Positions 1-7,667 of a stretch of DNA of 42,224 nt are shown piece by piece (position 1 is the first letter of the stretch; each line of letters opens with the position of its first letter). The notes beneath the pieces were generated by a model. The model ran no database searches, was not told the DNA's origin, and worked only from the letters and a program-made list of their open reading frames with translations. The stretch is from Microbacterium sp. 5K110 (GTDB lineage: Bacteria; Actinomycetota; Actinomycetes; Actinomycetales; Microbacteriaceae). The position numbers and the translations under genes were made by a program. The DNA is taken from assembly GCF_005774735.1 (NCBI RefSeq), contig NZ_VBUM01000022.1, positions 1-42,224 on the forward strand, given 5' to 3'.

Positions 1-438
1 GCGATGCAGCGCGCGCTCGCGCTGGCGGGCGCGGCCGGAGCGCATGAGGACGTCCCCGTGGGCGCGGTGGTCCTCGATGCGGAGGGCCGTGTGATCGGCG
101 AGGGGCGCAACCTGCGCGAGGTCACGGGTGACCCCACCGCCCACGCGGAGGTCGTCGCGATCCGCGCGGCGGCCGCGCAGCTCGGCTCGTGGCACCTCGC
201 CGACTGCACGCTCGTGGTGACCCTGGAGCCCTGCGTCATGTGCGCGGGCGCGATTCTGCAGGCGCGAATCCCGCGGGTGGTGTTCGGATCGTGGGACGCC
301 AAGGCGGGAGCCGCCGGCTCCCTCTACGACGTCCTGCGCGATCGGCGTCTGCCGCATCGCGTCGAGGTGGTCGGCGGTGTCGCCGAGGCTGCGGCATCCA
401 CCCTGTTGCGCGAGTTCTTCGAGGACCGTCGCGACTGA
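1..438 (+). CDS. tadA: tRNA-specific adenosine deaminase TadA (5' end cut by window)
   Basis: Zinc-dependent deaminase that converts wobble adenosine 34 of tRNA-Arg(ACG) to inosine. Numbering from the ATG at base 4, the catalytic HAE motif is at residues 47-49 and the second zinc motif PCVMC at 77-81, both intact. The family normally has about 10 residues before the MxRALxLA helix, and codon 1-3 (GCG) is open in frame, so the true start is probably upstream of the window. The stop codon lies in the palindrome CTGACCGGTCAG (435-446), which also contains the stop of the convergent oxidoreductase gene. Confidence 0.93.
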   Translation, partial: AMQRALALAGAAGAHEDVPVGAVVLDAEGRVIGEGRNLREVTGDPTAHAEVVAIRAAAAQLGSWHLADCTLVVTLEPCVMCAGAILQARIPRVVFGSWDAKAGAAGSLYDVLRDRRLPHRVEVVGGVAEAAASTLLREFFEDRRD

Positions 439-442
439 CCGG

Positions 443-1372
443 TCAGCGGGGCAGGAGCGGCAGCAGGTCGGTGCCGATCTCGTCGGCGTGCTCGATGTCG
501 CGCAGATCGAGCAGCTGGAAGTAGACGCGGTCGGCCCCCACCGCGCGCAAGCGCTCGACCTTCGCCGCGATCTCGTCGGCACTCCCGATGAGGTTGGCGC
601 CGTTGTCGAATTGCGCGCGCGTCTGACCGATCGCCGCCGCCCGGCGCTCGAGGGCGCGATCGTCGGCGCCGAGGATCGTGGGCAGGGCGACCGAGAGCTT
701 GAGCGTACCGGGGTCACGGCCGGCTTGTTCGCACGCGGCCCGCACGACCGCGAACTTCTCGGCGACGACGTCCTCCGAGACGAACCCGATGTTGTACTCG
801 GTCGCGAAGCGCGCCGCGAGGGCCGGTGTCCGCCGCGGGCCGCCTCCGCCCACGATCACCGGGACGGGGGATTGCACGGGTTTCGGCAGGGCGGGCGCGG
901 CATCCAGTCGGTAGTGCGCGCCGTCGAAGGTGAATGTCTCTCCGGCGGGCGTCGACCACAAGCCGGTGACGACCGCCAACTGCTCCTCGAGCAGGTCGAA
1001 GCGCCGGGCGGGGAAGGGGATGCCGTACGCGGCATGCTCTCGCTCGAACCACCCCGTGCCCAGACCCAGCTCGACACGTCCGCCCGACATCGCGTCGACC
1101 TGGGCGACCTGGATGGCGAGGATGCCGGGCACGCGGTAGGTCACGGACGACACCAGGGTGCCCAGGCGTATGCGGGACGTCTCGCGGGCGAGGCCGGCGA
1201 GCGTCGTCCACGCGTCGGTCGGGCCGGGGAGCGGATCGCCCTCGCCCATCCGCAGATAGTGGTCGGAGCGGAAGAACCCGTCCAGCCCGTGGGTCTCGGC
1301 CGAACGTGCGAACGCCAGCTGATCGTCGTACGAGAAGCCCTGCTGGGGCTCCGTGAACAGGCAGTATTCCAC
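443..1372 (-). CDS. LLM-class F420-dependent oxidoreductase
   Basis: Luciferase-like (TIM-barrel) oxidoreductase of 309 residues, of the group that usually uses coenzyme F420; the substrate cannot be read from sequence. Family features are the early acidic strand with FFRSDHY, the stretch RIRLGTLVSSVTYR, GRVELGLGTGW, and the phosphate-binding PVIVGGGG segment. I chose the GTG at 1372 because GAGGGG lies 6 nt upstream and the protein then begins VEYCLFTEPQQG, as expected for the first beta strand; the longer open frame to 1447 adds an arginine-rich non-family tail. It starts 10 bp after the alpha/beta hydrolase stop on the same strand, so the two are probably co-transcribed. Confidence 0.85.
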   Translation of the reverse strand: MEYCLFTEPQQGFSYDDQLAFARSAETHGLDGFFRSDHYLRMGEGDPLPGPTDAWTTLAGLARETSRIRLGTLVSSVTYRVPGILAIQVAQVDAMSGGRVELGLGTGWFEREHAAYGIPFPARRFDLLEEQLAVVTGLWSTPAGETFTFDGAHYRLDAAPALPKPVQSPVPVIVGGGGPRRTPALAARFATEYNIGFVSEDVVAEKFAVVRAACEQAGRDPGTLKLSVALPTILGADDRALERRAAAIGQTRAQFDNGANLIGSADEIAAKVERLRAVGADRVYFQLLDLRDIEHADEIGTDLLPLLPR

Positions 1373-1382
1373 CGGAGACCCC

Positions 1383-2495
1383 TCAGTCGGCCGAACGCAG
1401 GATGATCGCCTCGGTCGGCGGAGCGGGGTCGGCCGGCCGTCCGACATAGCCGATGTGGGTCAGGAGCGCCTGCCGGAACTGCGCCGGGCGCTCCAGGTGC
1501 GGCGCGTGTCCCGCACCCTCCACGGTGATCTCGGTGACCTCGCCGCCGGCGGCGGCATACGCGTCGAGCACGTCGCGCGTCTGCGACACCATCGGCTGCG
1601 CCGGCGCGACATCGTCTCCCGGCCACCCCGGCACGATGCCGAGGGCACCCAGGTGGTTGAGGTCGTAGAACGAGGCGTCCGAGACGATGGCATCCGCCGT
1701 CCCGTGGATCCACAGGATCGGGGGCTTGGCCGGCAGATCGACGATGCCCGAGACGTCGAAGTGCTTCGGCGCCATCGTGTTGAGCACGCCGATGTTCCCG
1801 GCGGCGAAGCCCGGCCAGTTCGGCGACGCCACGGCATCCCCGGGGTAGTTCCCGCCGGCCGTCGAGGTCGTGAGCATGGACTCGACCCAGACGTCCTCGT
1901 GCGCACTCGTGTACCCCGGTGCGACGTACCCGGAGCGGAACACCGATCGCGGGGAGGTGGGGGCGGAGTCGGTGGTGTCGTGGTCGATGAGGCGCTGGAC
2001 GAAGTCGGGGTTGGCGCCGCCGGCACCCGCGCCCGCGTCGTCATCGGTGAGTCGCGACCCGTCCCGGCGCGTGCCGCCGAAGCCGTACGGCGAGACGGGG
2101 GCCTGCAGGGTGAGCGAGAGGACGGGGTGATCCAGCGCGTACTGCATCACGACCCCACCGCCCATCGACCAGCCGACGAAGTGGGCGGACGGGATGCCGA
2201 GGGCCTCGAGCGTCGCGTGCACGTCGTCGCTGAAGTCGCGGACACCGCGGGTCGCGTCGATCGGGGTGTGCTCGGTTCCGCCGAAGCCGCGCAGGTCGAT
2301 CGCGAGCACCCGCAGCTCGCTCGGGAGGTCCTGCATGATCTCCTGCCAGAACAGCGAGGAGGAGACATTGCCGTGCACGAAGACGACGGTCTGGTCGGCC
2401 GCGGTGCCGGGGTCGTCGCCCGTGCGTTCGAGCACGTTGACGCTCAGCCGGCCGGTGTCGACCAGGCGGGAGGTGATGCCGTCGAAGAGAGTCAT
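1383..2495 (-). CDS. alpha/beta hydrolase
   Basis: Alpha/beta-hydrolase-fold enzyme, 370 residues, cytoplasmic (no signal peptide). The oxyanion-hole HGN is at residues 41-43 and the nucleophile elbow GWSMG at 108-112 (Ser110). An acid-loop candidate follows WIHGTADAIVSD, and the catalytic His lies in GAGHAPHLERP near the C terminus. An insertion of roughly 100 residues between the elbow and the acid acts as a lid domain; such inserts set substrate choice, which I cannot infer. The start ATG at 2495 is preceded by GGAGG (5 nt spacer). A TAGAGT hexamer at 2543-2548 on this strand may be its -10. The gene is divergent from proC and followed by the LLM gene. Confidence 0.87.
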   Translation of the reverse strand: MTLFDGITSRLVDTGRLSVNVLERTGDDPGTAADQTVVFVHGNVSSSLFWQEIMQDLPSELRVLAIDLRGFGGTEHTPIDATRGVRDFSDDVHATLEALGIPSAHFVGWSMGGGVVMQYALDHPVLSLTLQAPVSPYGFGGTRRDGSRLTDDDAGAGAGGANPDFVQRLIDHDTTDSAPTSPRSVFRSGYVAPGYTSAHEDVWVESMLTTSTAGGNYPGDAVASPNWPGFAAGNIGVLNTMAPKHFDVSGIVDLPAKPPILWIHGTADAIVSDASFYDLNHLGALGIVPGWPGDDVAPAQPMVSQTRDVLDAYAAAGGEVTEITVEGAGHAPHLERPAQFRQALLTHIGYVGRPADPAPPTEAIILRSAD

Positions 2496-2581
2496 GGGGT
2501 CCTCCGTGTCGCACGTGTCCGCACCGCTACGGACGCGTTCCGACTCTAACGCCCGCCCCTGCGCCCCGCACTCAGGCTTCG

Positions 2582-2587
2582 TAGACT
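2582..2587 (+). promoter_or_regulatory. -10 hexamer TAGACT of proC (leaderless)
   Basis: TAGACT lies 7 nt before the proC ATG, so transcription would begin at or next to the start codon. No good -35 is visible. Confidence 0.6.
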
Positions 2588-2594
2588 GGCCCGC

Positions 2595-3440
2595 ATGACG
2601 GATGCCACCTCCTCGCTGCCCCCGCTCGCCTTCCTCGGCGCCGGTTCCATGGGAGGGGCGATCCTGCGCGGTCTCGTCGCTGCCGGCCTCACCGGCGGGG
2701 GAGTGACCGCGACCAATCGGTCCATCGCCAAGGCCTCCGAGCTGGCCGGGCTCGAGGGCGTCACGAGCGTGGCGCTCGAGGCCAACCCCGACGGGAACAC
2801 CGCCGCCGCGGCATCCGCCGACATCGTCCTCATCGGCGTCAAGCCCGCCATGGTGCCCGATCTGCTCGACGAGATCGCCCCGCATCTGCGACCCGGCGCG
2901 GTCGTGGTGAGCCTCGCCGCGGGTGTCACGCTCGAGACGTTCGCGCGGCACCTCGGCGACGGGGTCGCCACGCTCCGCTCGATGCCGAACACCCCGTCCC
3001 TCGTCGGGAAGGGGGTCACGGGGCTCGCCGCCGGACCCGCCGCCACGGCCGAGGACGTCGCGGTCGTGCGGTCGCTCTTCGAGACCGTCGGCCACGTCGT
3101 GGAGGTCCCCGAGTCGCAGATCGACGCGCTGTCGACGATCTCGGGATCGGGTCCGGCGTACGTGTTCCTGCTCGTGGAGGAATTCACCAAAGCCGCCGTG
3201 CGCATGGGCTTCGACGACGCCGCCGCGCGCCTGCTGGCCGAGCAGACCTTCATCGGGGCTGCGGCGCTGCTGGCGGCGTCCGACGTCGACCCGGCCGAAC
3301 TGCGCCGCCGCGTCACGAGCCCCAAGGGCACGACCGAGCGCGCGGTCGCGGTGCTGCAGCACGCGCGCCTCGACGACACGTTCGCCGACGCCGCCGAGGC
3401 CGCGCTGGCGCGCGCGAAAGAGCTCGCCGCCGGAGCCTGA
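2595..3440 (+). CDS. proC: pyrroline-5-carboxylate reductase
   Basis: Catalyses the last step of proline synthesis, NAD(P)H-dependent reduction of 1-pyrroline-5-carboxylate, in the cytoplasm. The 281-residue length is typical. The N-terminal Rossmann fold shows FLGAGSMGGAIL (residues about 11-22), followed by the ATNRS specificity strand and the SMPNTPSLVGKG motif. The C-terminal dimerisation domain contains ISGSGPAYVFL and the family signature near SPKGTTERAV. The ATG has no Shine-Dalgarno but sits 7 nt after TAGACT. In Mycobacterium tuberculosis proC is followed by the same HTH/bS22 pair found here at 6.3-6.7 kb. Confidence 0.97.
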   Translation: MTDATSSLPPLAFLGAGSMGGAILRGLVAAGLTGGGVTATNRSIAKASELAGLEGVTSVALEANPDGNTAAAASADIVLIGVKPAMVPDLLDEIAPHLRPGAVVVSLAAGVTLETFARHLGDGVATLRSMPNTPSLVGKGVTGLAAGPAATAEDVAVVRSLFETVGHVVEVPESQIDALSTISGSGPAYVFLLVEEFTKAAVRMGFDDAAARLLAEQTFIGAAALLAASDVDPAELRRRVTSPKGTTERAVAVLQHARLDDTFADAAEAALARAKELAAGA

Positions 3441-3519
3441 CATGCGCCTGCGGTTCGAGGGGACGATCTGATACTGGCGCGGGCCGGCGCGTTCTTCCGC
3501 GAGAAACGCATGCTGCACC

Positions 3520-3546
3520 GAGACACGCTTTCGGCGAGCGTTTCTC
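3520..3546. terminator. Hairpin between convergent proC and trkA
   Basis: GAGACACGCT (3520-3529) pairs with AGCGTTTCTC (3537-3546) with one mismatch around a 7-nt loop. The same right arm can alternatively pair perfectly over 9 bp with GAGAAACGC at 3501-3509. It lies between two converging genes, so it is probably a bidirectional terminator. The T-run is weak. Confidence 0.5.
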
Positions 3547-3586
3547 AGTGCAGGAAGCGTTTATCGCTCGGGCTGGGCAATGACGG

Positions 3587-4258
3587 CTAGCGGTCCAGTG
3601 CGGCGAACCGCTCGATGTCGCTGTTGGTGCCCGACACGATGATGAGGTCGTGGTTGGTGACGACGGTGTTCGCCTCCGCGTAGCGGAATGCCCGGCCGGG
3701 GCTCTTCACGCCCACGACGGTCACGTTGTACTTCGTCCGCACGCCGGATTCGTTCAGACCGACTCCGCGCACGAGCTTGGGCGGGTACATCTTGGCCAGC
3801 ACGAAGTCGTCGTCGAAGCGGATGAAGTCGAGCATGCGGCCGCTGACGAGGTGCGCGACGCGCTCGCCGGCCTCGGCCTCGGGGTAGATGACGTGGTTCG
3901 CGCCGACGCGGGCGAGGATTTTGCCGTGCGATTGCGAGACCGCCTTCGCCCAGATCTGCGGCACCTTCAGGTCGACGAGGTTGGCGGTGATGAGGACCGA
4001 GGCCTCGATGAGAGAGCCCACCGCGACGACCGCCACTTGGAAGTCCTGCGCCCCGATCTGCCGGAGGGCGTCGATGTTGCGCGCGTCGGCCTGGACCGCG
4101 TGCGTCACGCGCTCCGACCACTTCTGCACGAGGTCGAGGTTGCCGTCGACGGCGAGCACCTCTCGGTCGAGGCGGTCGAGCTCGCCGGCGCACGCCGCGC
4201 CGAAGCGCCCGAGACCGATGACGAGGACGGGCGCGTCGCTGCGGATCCGTTCAACCAA
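3587..4258 (-). CDS. trkA: TrkA/KtrA-type potassium uptake regulatory subunit
   Basis: Cytoplasmic gating subunit for the adjacent TrkH channel; binds nucleotide through an RCK_N domain. Residues 11-20 carry the Rossmann motif VLVIGLGRFG and the second strand ends in AVDGN, as expected. The second half (about 140-223) matches an RCK_C (TrkA_C) domain. The 223-residue length fits a single-RCK KtrA-like protein. The likely start is a TTG at 4258 preceded by GAAAGG; it overlaps the last 8 bp of trkH out of frame, which implies translational coupling. Confidence 0.92.
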   Translation of the reverse strand: MVERIRSDAPVLVIGLGRFGAACAGELDRLDREVLAVDGNLDLVQKWSERVTHAVQADARNIDALRQIGAQDFQVAVVAVGSLIEASVLITANLVDLKVPQIWAKAVSQSHGKILARVGANHVIYPEAEAGERVAHLVSGRMLDFIRFDDDFVLAKMYPPKLVRGVGLNESGVRTKYNVTVVGVKSPGRAFRYAEANTVVTNHDLIIVSGTNSDIERFAALDR

Positions 4259-5693
4259 CGATGGGCCTTTCGACGGGCAGCGCGTACAGCTGCGAACGGG
4301 AGGATGCCGCGACGGCCGCGGCGAGTGTCACAGTACCAATGCGCCCCATGAACATCGTGACCGCGAGCACGTAGACGGCCGGATCGGGGAGCTCGGCGGT
4401 CAGGCCGGTCGACAGGCCCACCGTGGCGAAGCCGGAGATGACATCGAACAGCACGTATTCGATCGGGGCATCCGTGATCCGGCTGATGATCACCGTCGAC
4501 AGCGCCACGATCGTGGCGCCCCACGCGACGACCGACAGGGCCACTCGCTGCACATCGCTGGGGATGCGGCGGCCGAACGCCTGCACCGACGGGCGGCCCT
4601 TGGCCTCGGACCACACCGCGAGGGCCAGCACGGCAAGGGTCGTGACCTTGATGCCGCCGGCGGTGGATGCCGAGCCCCCGCCGACGAACATGAGCATCGA
4701 GCCCACGACGAGGGTCGCGCCGTTGAGGTCGCCGACGTTCACCACCGAGAAACCGCCCGAACGCGTCATGGCCGAGAGGAAGAAGGCTTGGAACGTGGTG
4801 TCCCACGCGTCCATGCTCCCGAAGGTGAGGGGGTTGTCGTATTCCAGCAGCAGAATGACCCCGGCGCCGGCGAAGAACAGGACGACGGTCGTGATGATCG
4901 TCAGCTTCGCGTGCAGCGACCACAACCGGAACCGCCACCAGTGCCGCCACAGCGTGAAGATCACGGGGAAGCCGATCGACCCGAGGAAGACGCCGATCAT
5001 GAGCACGGTCAGCAGGAAGTAGTCCTGCGCGAAAGGGGCGAGACCTTCGGCGTTGGGCACGAAGCCGGTGTTCGTGAAGGACATCGCCGCGTAGTACGGC
5101 GCCTCCCACAGCGCCACGAGCGGGTCGATCCCCCCGATGACGAGCGACGGGTAGATGAGGACGGCGAGACCGGCTTCGATCACCAGGGTCGACAGCGCGA
5201 CGGTGCGCAGCAGCTGACCCACTTCGCCCAGGCGGATGGTCTGCCCCTCGTTGACCGGGCCGCCGTGCGCGCGCAGAGGATTGCTGTCGCCGGCGGCGAT
5301 GAGCTTGGCGCGCAGTCCCAGGCGCTTGGAGATGACCAGGCCGAGGATCGACGCCAGGGTGAGCACGCCGAGGGCCCCGACGTTGACGCCGACGTACGTG
5401 ATCACGCGGCCCAGCGGAGACCAGTCGCTGTACATGTTGACCGTCGACAGGCCCGTGACGCAGATCGTGGACACCGCCGTGAACAGCGCATCCGCGAGCG
5501 GCGCGCGCCGGCCGTCGGCAGACGCGGCGGGGAGGGAGAAGAGCGCGGTGAACAGCAGGATCAGGATGACGAAGACCAGCACCGCGAAACGCGCCGGCGA
5601 GGCGGTGGTCAAATCGCGCAGTCCGTCCCATGCGCGGAACGCGATGCGGCGTACCCGCACCGACATACGCACCTCGTCGGGCGTCGCCGCCAT
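4251..5693 (-). CDS. trkH: TrkH/KtrB-family potassium transporter
   Basis: Integral membrane K+ translocating subunit (480 residues, eight or more hydrophobic helices) that works with the TrkA subunit encoded next to it. Four pore-loop segments are recognisable by conserved Gly/Thr-rich turns, such as STICVTGLSTVN, SFTNTGFVPN, SAMTRSGGFSVVN and SGFATVGLSTGL. The start ATG at 5693 has AAGGGAG upstream, so this gene has a leader, unlike many neighbours. It is transcribed away from the ArsR-like regulator at 5762, separated by 68 bp. Confidence 0.95.
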   Translation of the reverse strand: MAATPDEVRMSVRVRRIAFRAWDGLRDLTTASPARFAVLVFVILILLFTALFSLPAASADGRRAPLADALFTAVSTICVTGLSTVNMYSDWSPLGRVITYVGVNVGALGVLTLASILGLVISKRLGLRAKLIAAGDSNPLRAHGGPVNEGQTIRLGEVGQLLRTVALSTLVIEAGLAVLIYPSLVIGGIDPLVALWEAPYYAAMSFTNTGFVPNAEGLAPFAQDYFLLTVLMIGVFLGSIGFPVIFTLWRHWWRFRLWSLHAKLTIITTVVLFFAGAGVILLLEYDNPLTFGSMDAWDTTFQAFFLSAMTRSGGFSVVNVGDLNGATLVVGSMLMFVGGGSASTAGGIKVTTLAVLALAVWSEAKGRPSVQAFGRRIPSDVQRVALSVVAWGATIVALSTVIISRITDAPIEYVLFDVISGFATVGLSTGLTAELPDPAVYVLAVTMFMGRIGTVTLAAAVAASSRSQLYALPVERPIVG

Positions 5694-5749
5694 GCGTGAC
5701 TCCCTTCGCGGCCGGAACCAGGATCATGGTACTCGGGCGGGCTCGCGGC

Positions 5750-5755
5750 TAACCT
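5750..5755 (+). promoter_or_regulatory. -10 hexamer TAACCT (leaderless)
   Basis: TAACCT lies 6 nt before the ATG of the ArsR-type regulator gene, in the 68-bp divergent gap with trkH. Confidence 0.5.
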
Positions 5756-5761
5756 AATGCC

Positions 5762-6157
5762 ATGGCGGACATCTTCGACGTGATCGCTGACGGCACGCGT
5801 CGCGACATCCTTCAGCTGCTCCTGGATCGGGCGACGGGCGGCGAGCGGGGCACGAGTGTCTCGCAGATCGTCCACGCGCTGGGGGTGAGCCAGCCGACCG
5901 TGTCGAAGCACTTGAAGGTGCTGCGCGAGGCCGAGCTGGTCTCGGTCCGCGAGGAGGGGCAGCACCGCTTTTACAGCCTCGCCGTCGCCCCGCTCGACGA
6001 GGTCGACGACTGGCTCGTTCCGTTCTTCTCGGTCGACGTCGAGAACGAACCCGCTCTGCCCGAGTCGGCGGTTCATGCCGCCGAGGTCGTGGGGCGTGCC
6101 GCCGCCTCGGTCAAGCACTCGGTCGCCTCCGCGTTCCGCAAGCTACCGGGGCGCTGA
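5762..6157 (+). CDS. ArsR-family winged-helix transcriptional regulator
   Basis: DNA-binding regulator of 131 residues. The N-terminal two thirds form a winged HTH (residues about 3-75) with recognition helix QPTVSKHLKVLREAELV and wing REEGQHRFYSL, the classic ArsR arrangement. It has no cysteines at all, so it is not a metal or thiol sensor of the ArsR/SmtB type. The C-terminal extension (about 85-131) is unassigned and basic at the end. Its position divergent from trkHA raises the possibility that it regulates K+ uptake, but no operator palindrome is obvious. Confidence 0.88.
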   Translation: MADIFDVIADGTRRDILQLLLDRATGGERGTSVSQIVHALGVSQPTVSKHLKVLREAELVSVREEGQHRFYSLAVAPLDEVDDWLVPFFSVDVENEPALPESAVHAAEVVGRAAASVKHSVASAFRKLPGR

Positions 6158-6221
6158 GCCGGGCCCGGAGCCGCGGGAACGCGGCATCCGCATCTCACAT
6201 CCGTCACAGAAGCCCCATAGG

Positions 6222-6251
6222 TTTACAGCCGTCGCGGGCAGACCCTAGAGT
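6222..6251 (+). promoter_or_regulatory. Sigma-A-like promoter of the HTH/bS22 pair
   Basis: TTTACA (6222-6227) and TAGAGT (6246-6251) are separated by 18 bp, upstream of the HTH gene, which also has a GGAGG Shine-Dalgarno (6286-6290). One of few promoters here with a visible -35. Confidence 0.6.
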
Positions 6252-6297
6252 GTCTCCCACATCAGAGGGTGAAGGTCACCCGTGCGGAGGGTGATCG

Positions 6298-6489
6298 ATG
6301 GCAGAGCTGCCCGACGTGCGTTTCCTGACGGTCGCCGAGGTCGCCGAACTGATGCGGGTCTCGAAGATGACCGTCTACCGTCTCGTGCACGCCGGAGAAC
6401 TGCCGGCCGTCCGGTTCGGACGCAGTTATCGGGTGCCGGAATCGGCGGTCGCGGAAGCTGTGCAGCGTCCGGTGTCCGACGTCGGCTAG
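6298..6489 (+). CDS. Small excisionase/AlpA-like HTH DNA-binding protein
   Basis: A 63-residue protein consisting almost entirely of a MerR/excisionase-type HTH: FLTVAEVAELMRVSKMTVYRL then a wing-like VRFGRSYRVPESAV. No effector domain is present. GGAGG lies 7 nt before the ATG. It directly precedes the bS22 gene, as in the proC-Rv0500A-Rv0500B neighbourhood of Mycobacterium tuberculosis. The conserved pairing is established; the targets of the regulator are unknown to me. It is not evidence of a mobile element despite the excisionase-like fold. Confidence 0.9.
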   Translation: MAELPDVRFLTVAEVAELMRVSKMTVYRLVHAGELPAVRFGRSYRVPESAVAEAVQRPVSDVG

Positions 6490-6492
6490 ACT
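6487..6492 (+). promoter_or_regulatory. Possible internal -10 (TAGACT) for the bS22 gene
   Basis: TAGACT overlaps the TAG stop of the HTH gene and would give a leader of about 75 nt before the bS22 GTG. No -35 is clear. Confidence 0.3.
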
Positions 6493-6572
6493 GATCCGAG
6501 GCCTTTTTACAACGCCTGCCCGTTCCCGGGAGCCGACATCGGCACCCAGACCCCGACTTAGTGAGGTTTTCC

Positions 6573-6671
6573 GTGGGTTCTGTCATCAAGAAGCGCCGTA
6601 AGCGCATGGCGAAGAAGAAGCACCGCAAGCTGCTTCGCAAGACTCGTCACCAGCGTCGCAACAAGAAGTAA
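6573..6671 (+). CDS. Small ribosomal subunit protein bS22 (AURKAIP1/COX24-like)
   Basis: A 32-residue, extremely basic protein: starts MGSVIKKRRKRM and ends QRRNKK, with 18 Lys/Arg. Actinobacterial homologues (Rv0500B-type) were long annotated as AURKAIP1/COX24-domain proteins and are found in mycobacterial ribosome structures as bS22, bound to 16S rRNA. The start is GTG with GTGAGG 6 nt upstream; the stop is TAA. It is short enough to be missed by most gene finders. The position directly after the HTH gene is conserved across Actinobacteria. Confidence 0.93.
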   Translation: MGSVIKKRRKRMAKKKHRKLLRKTRHQRRNKK

Positions 6672-6755
6672 CGCGACCACCACACCGAGCGCCTGTCACC
6701 CGACGGGCGCTTCGTGTATCCGGCCTCCGTCCACTCCGTCCTTTCGAGGAGCATC

Positions 6756-7049
6756 ATGCAGTCCATCTCGGTCCACGACCTGCACGCCGGACGCGACCGT
6801 CCGCTCGTCGACGTGCGCGAGGTCGACGAGTTCACCGCCGGGCACGTCCCGGGTGCCGTGAACCTGCCGATGTCGAGCATCGGTGAGAACCTGCACCTGC
6901 TCCCCGAGGGGCCTTTCGACGTCATCTGCCAGGCCGGTGGCCGCTCGGCACGCGTCGTCGAGGCACTGTCGGCCCGCGGCCACGACGCCACGAACGTCGA
7001 GGGCGGCACCGGCGAGTGGATCGCCTCCGGGTACGACGTCGAGTCCTGA
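6756..7049 (+). CDS. Single-domain rhodanese-like protein
   Basis: Small cytoplasmic sulfurtransferase-type protein, 97 residues, one rhodanese domain. It has LVDVREVDEFTAGHVPGAVNLP (residues 17-38) and the active-site loop CQAGGRSA with Cys58 as persulfide carrier. The ATG at 6756 is chosen because GAGGAG lies 4 nt upstream; the in-frame ATG at 6714 adds 14 residues with no domain match. The next genes encode a CxxC thiol protein and a Dabb protein, suggesting a small thiol or stress group. The sulfur acceptor is unknown. Confidence 0.9.
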   Translation: MQSISVHDLHAGRDRPLVDVREVDEFTAGHVPGAVNLPMSSIGENLHLLPEGPFDVICQAGGRSARVVEALSARGHDATNVEGGTGEWIASGYDVES

Positions 7050-7067
7050 CACCTCGACGCGTCCTCC

Positions 7068-7073
7068 TAGGAT
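7068..7073 (+). promoter_or_regulatory. -10 hexamer TAGGAT (leaderless)
   Basis: TAGGAT lies 7 nt before GTG 7081 of the glutaredoxin-like gene. The hexamer contains the alternative ATG at 7072, which argues against that start. Confidence 0.55.
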
Positions 7074-7080
7074 GGGTGGA

Positions 7081-7359
7081 GTGACCACCCTCACGCTGAT
7101 CGGCAAGCCCGACTGTCATCTCTGCGACGTCGCGGAGCAGATCGTCGAGACCGTCGTGGGCGAACTCCCGACCGCCGTCGCCGATCGCGTGATCGTCGAG
7201 CAGGCATCGATCGCCGACGACGCCACGCTGTTCGAGCGGTGGTGGGAGAAGATCCCCGTCGTCCTCATCGACGGAGAATTGCACGCGCACTGGCGCGTGT
7301 CCGCCGATCGTCTGCGTGCCGCGCTCCTCGCGGCCGATACCGAAGGAGCCTCCGCGTGA
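7081..7359 (+). CDS. Glutaredoxin-like (DUF836-type) thiol protein
   Basis: A 92-residue thioredoxin-fold protein with the redox motif CHLC (Cys12, Cys15) after LTLIGKPD, and the cis-Pro loop KIPVVLIDGE. This matches the actinobacterial glutaredoxin family (DUF836), probably a disulfide reductase with unknown partner. The GTG at 7081 is favoured over ATG 7072 because TAGGAT is placed for leaderless initiation at the GTG. Its TGA overlaps the GTG of the Dabb gene (GTGA), so the two are coupled. Confidence 0.85.
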   Translation: MTTLTLIGKPDCHLCDVAEQIVETVVGELPTAVADRVIVEQASIADDATLFERWWEKIPVVLIDGELHAHWRVSADRLRAALLAADTEGASA

Positions 7360-7658
7360 GCATCCGACACATCGTCCTGTGGAAGCTCGCGGCCGACGAC
7401 GCCGACACGCGTGCGCTGCACGCAGAGCAGGTCGAAGAGCGCCTGCTGTCGCTGCGCGCCGAGATCCCCGAGATCCTGCACCTCGAGGTGGGACGGAACG
7501 TCGCCTACCCGCAGACGAACTGGGACATCGTGCTGGTCAGTGAGTTCGCCGACGTCGAGGCGCTCGAGCGCTACCAGGTGCATCCCGCGCACCAGGAGGC
7601 GGGCGTCTTCATCCGTTCGGTCGTCGCCGACCGCGCGGCCATCGACTTCCCCGGGTGA
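7356..7658 (+). CDS. Dabb-family (stress-responsive A/B barrel) protein
   Basis: A 100-residue dimeric alpha/beta-barrel domain protein: starts MSIRHIVLWKL, followed by the central helix with EERLLSLRAEIPEILHLEVGRN and the last strand segment VHPAHQEAGVFIRSVV, the standard Dabb pattern. The biochemical role of most members is unknown; some are small oxygenases or cyclases. AAGGAG lies 7 nt before the GTG start, inside the upstream gene, with which it overlaps by 4 bp. It converges on the degenerate ABC ATPase gene 9 bp away. Confidence 0.88.
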   Translation: MSIRHIVLWKLAADDADTRALHAEQVEERLLSLRAEIPEILHLEVGRNVAYPQTNWDIVLVSEFADVEALERYQVHPAHQEAGVFIRSVVADRAAIDFPG

Positions 7659-7667
7659 TCTCCGAGC

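Noticed and set aside
435..446. Terminator at palindrome CTGACCGGTCAG
   Set aside because: Only 12 bp with no loop; it arises from two facing stop codons and is too short to be a convincing hairpin.
1383..3518. A 711-codon open frame on the minus strand spanning the hydrolase and the proC antisense strand
   Set aside because: Only the last 370 codons match a protein family; the upstream part is Arg/Gly-rich antisense of proC, and GGAGG with ATG at 2495 marks the real start.
3888..5699. A 603-codon plus-strand frame opposite trkA/trkH
   Set aside because: Arg/His/Asp-rich composition typical of antisense frames in GC-rich DNA, no domain, while both minus-strand genes are clear.
6298..6489. 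Excisionase of a mobile element
   Set aside because: No integrase or attachment site nearby, and the gene is part of a conserved core pair with bS22.
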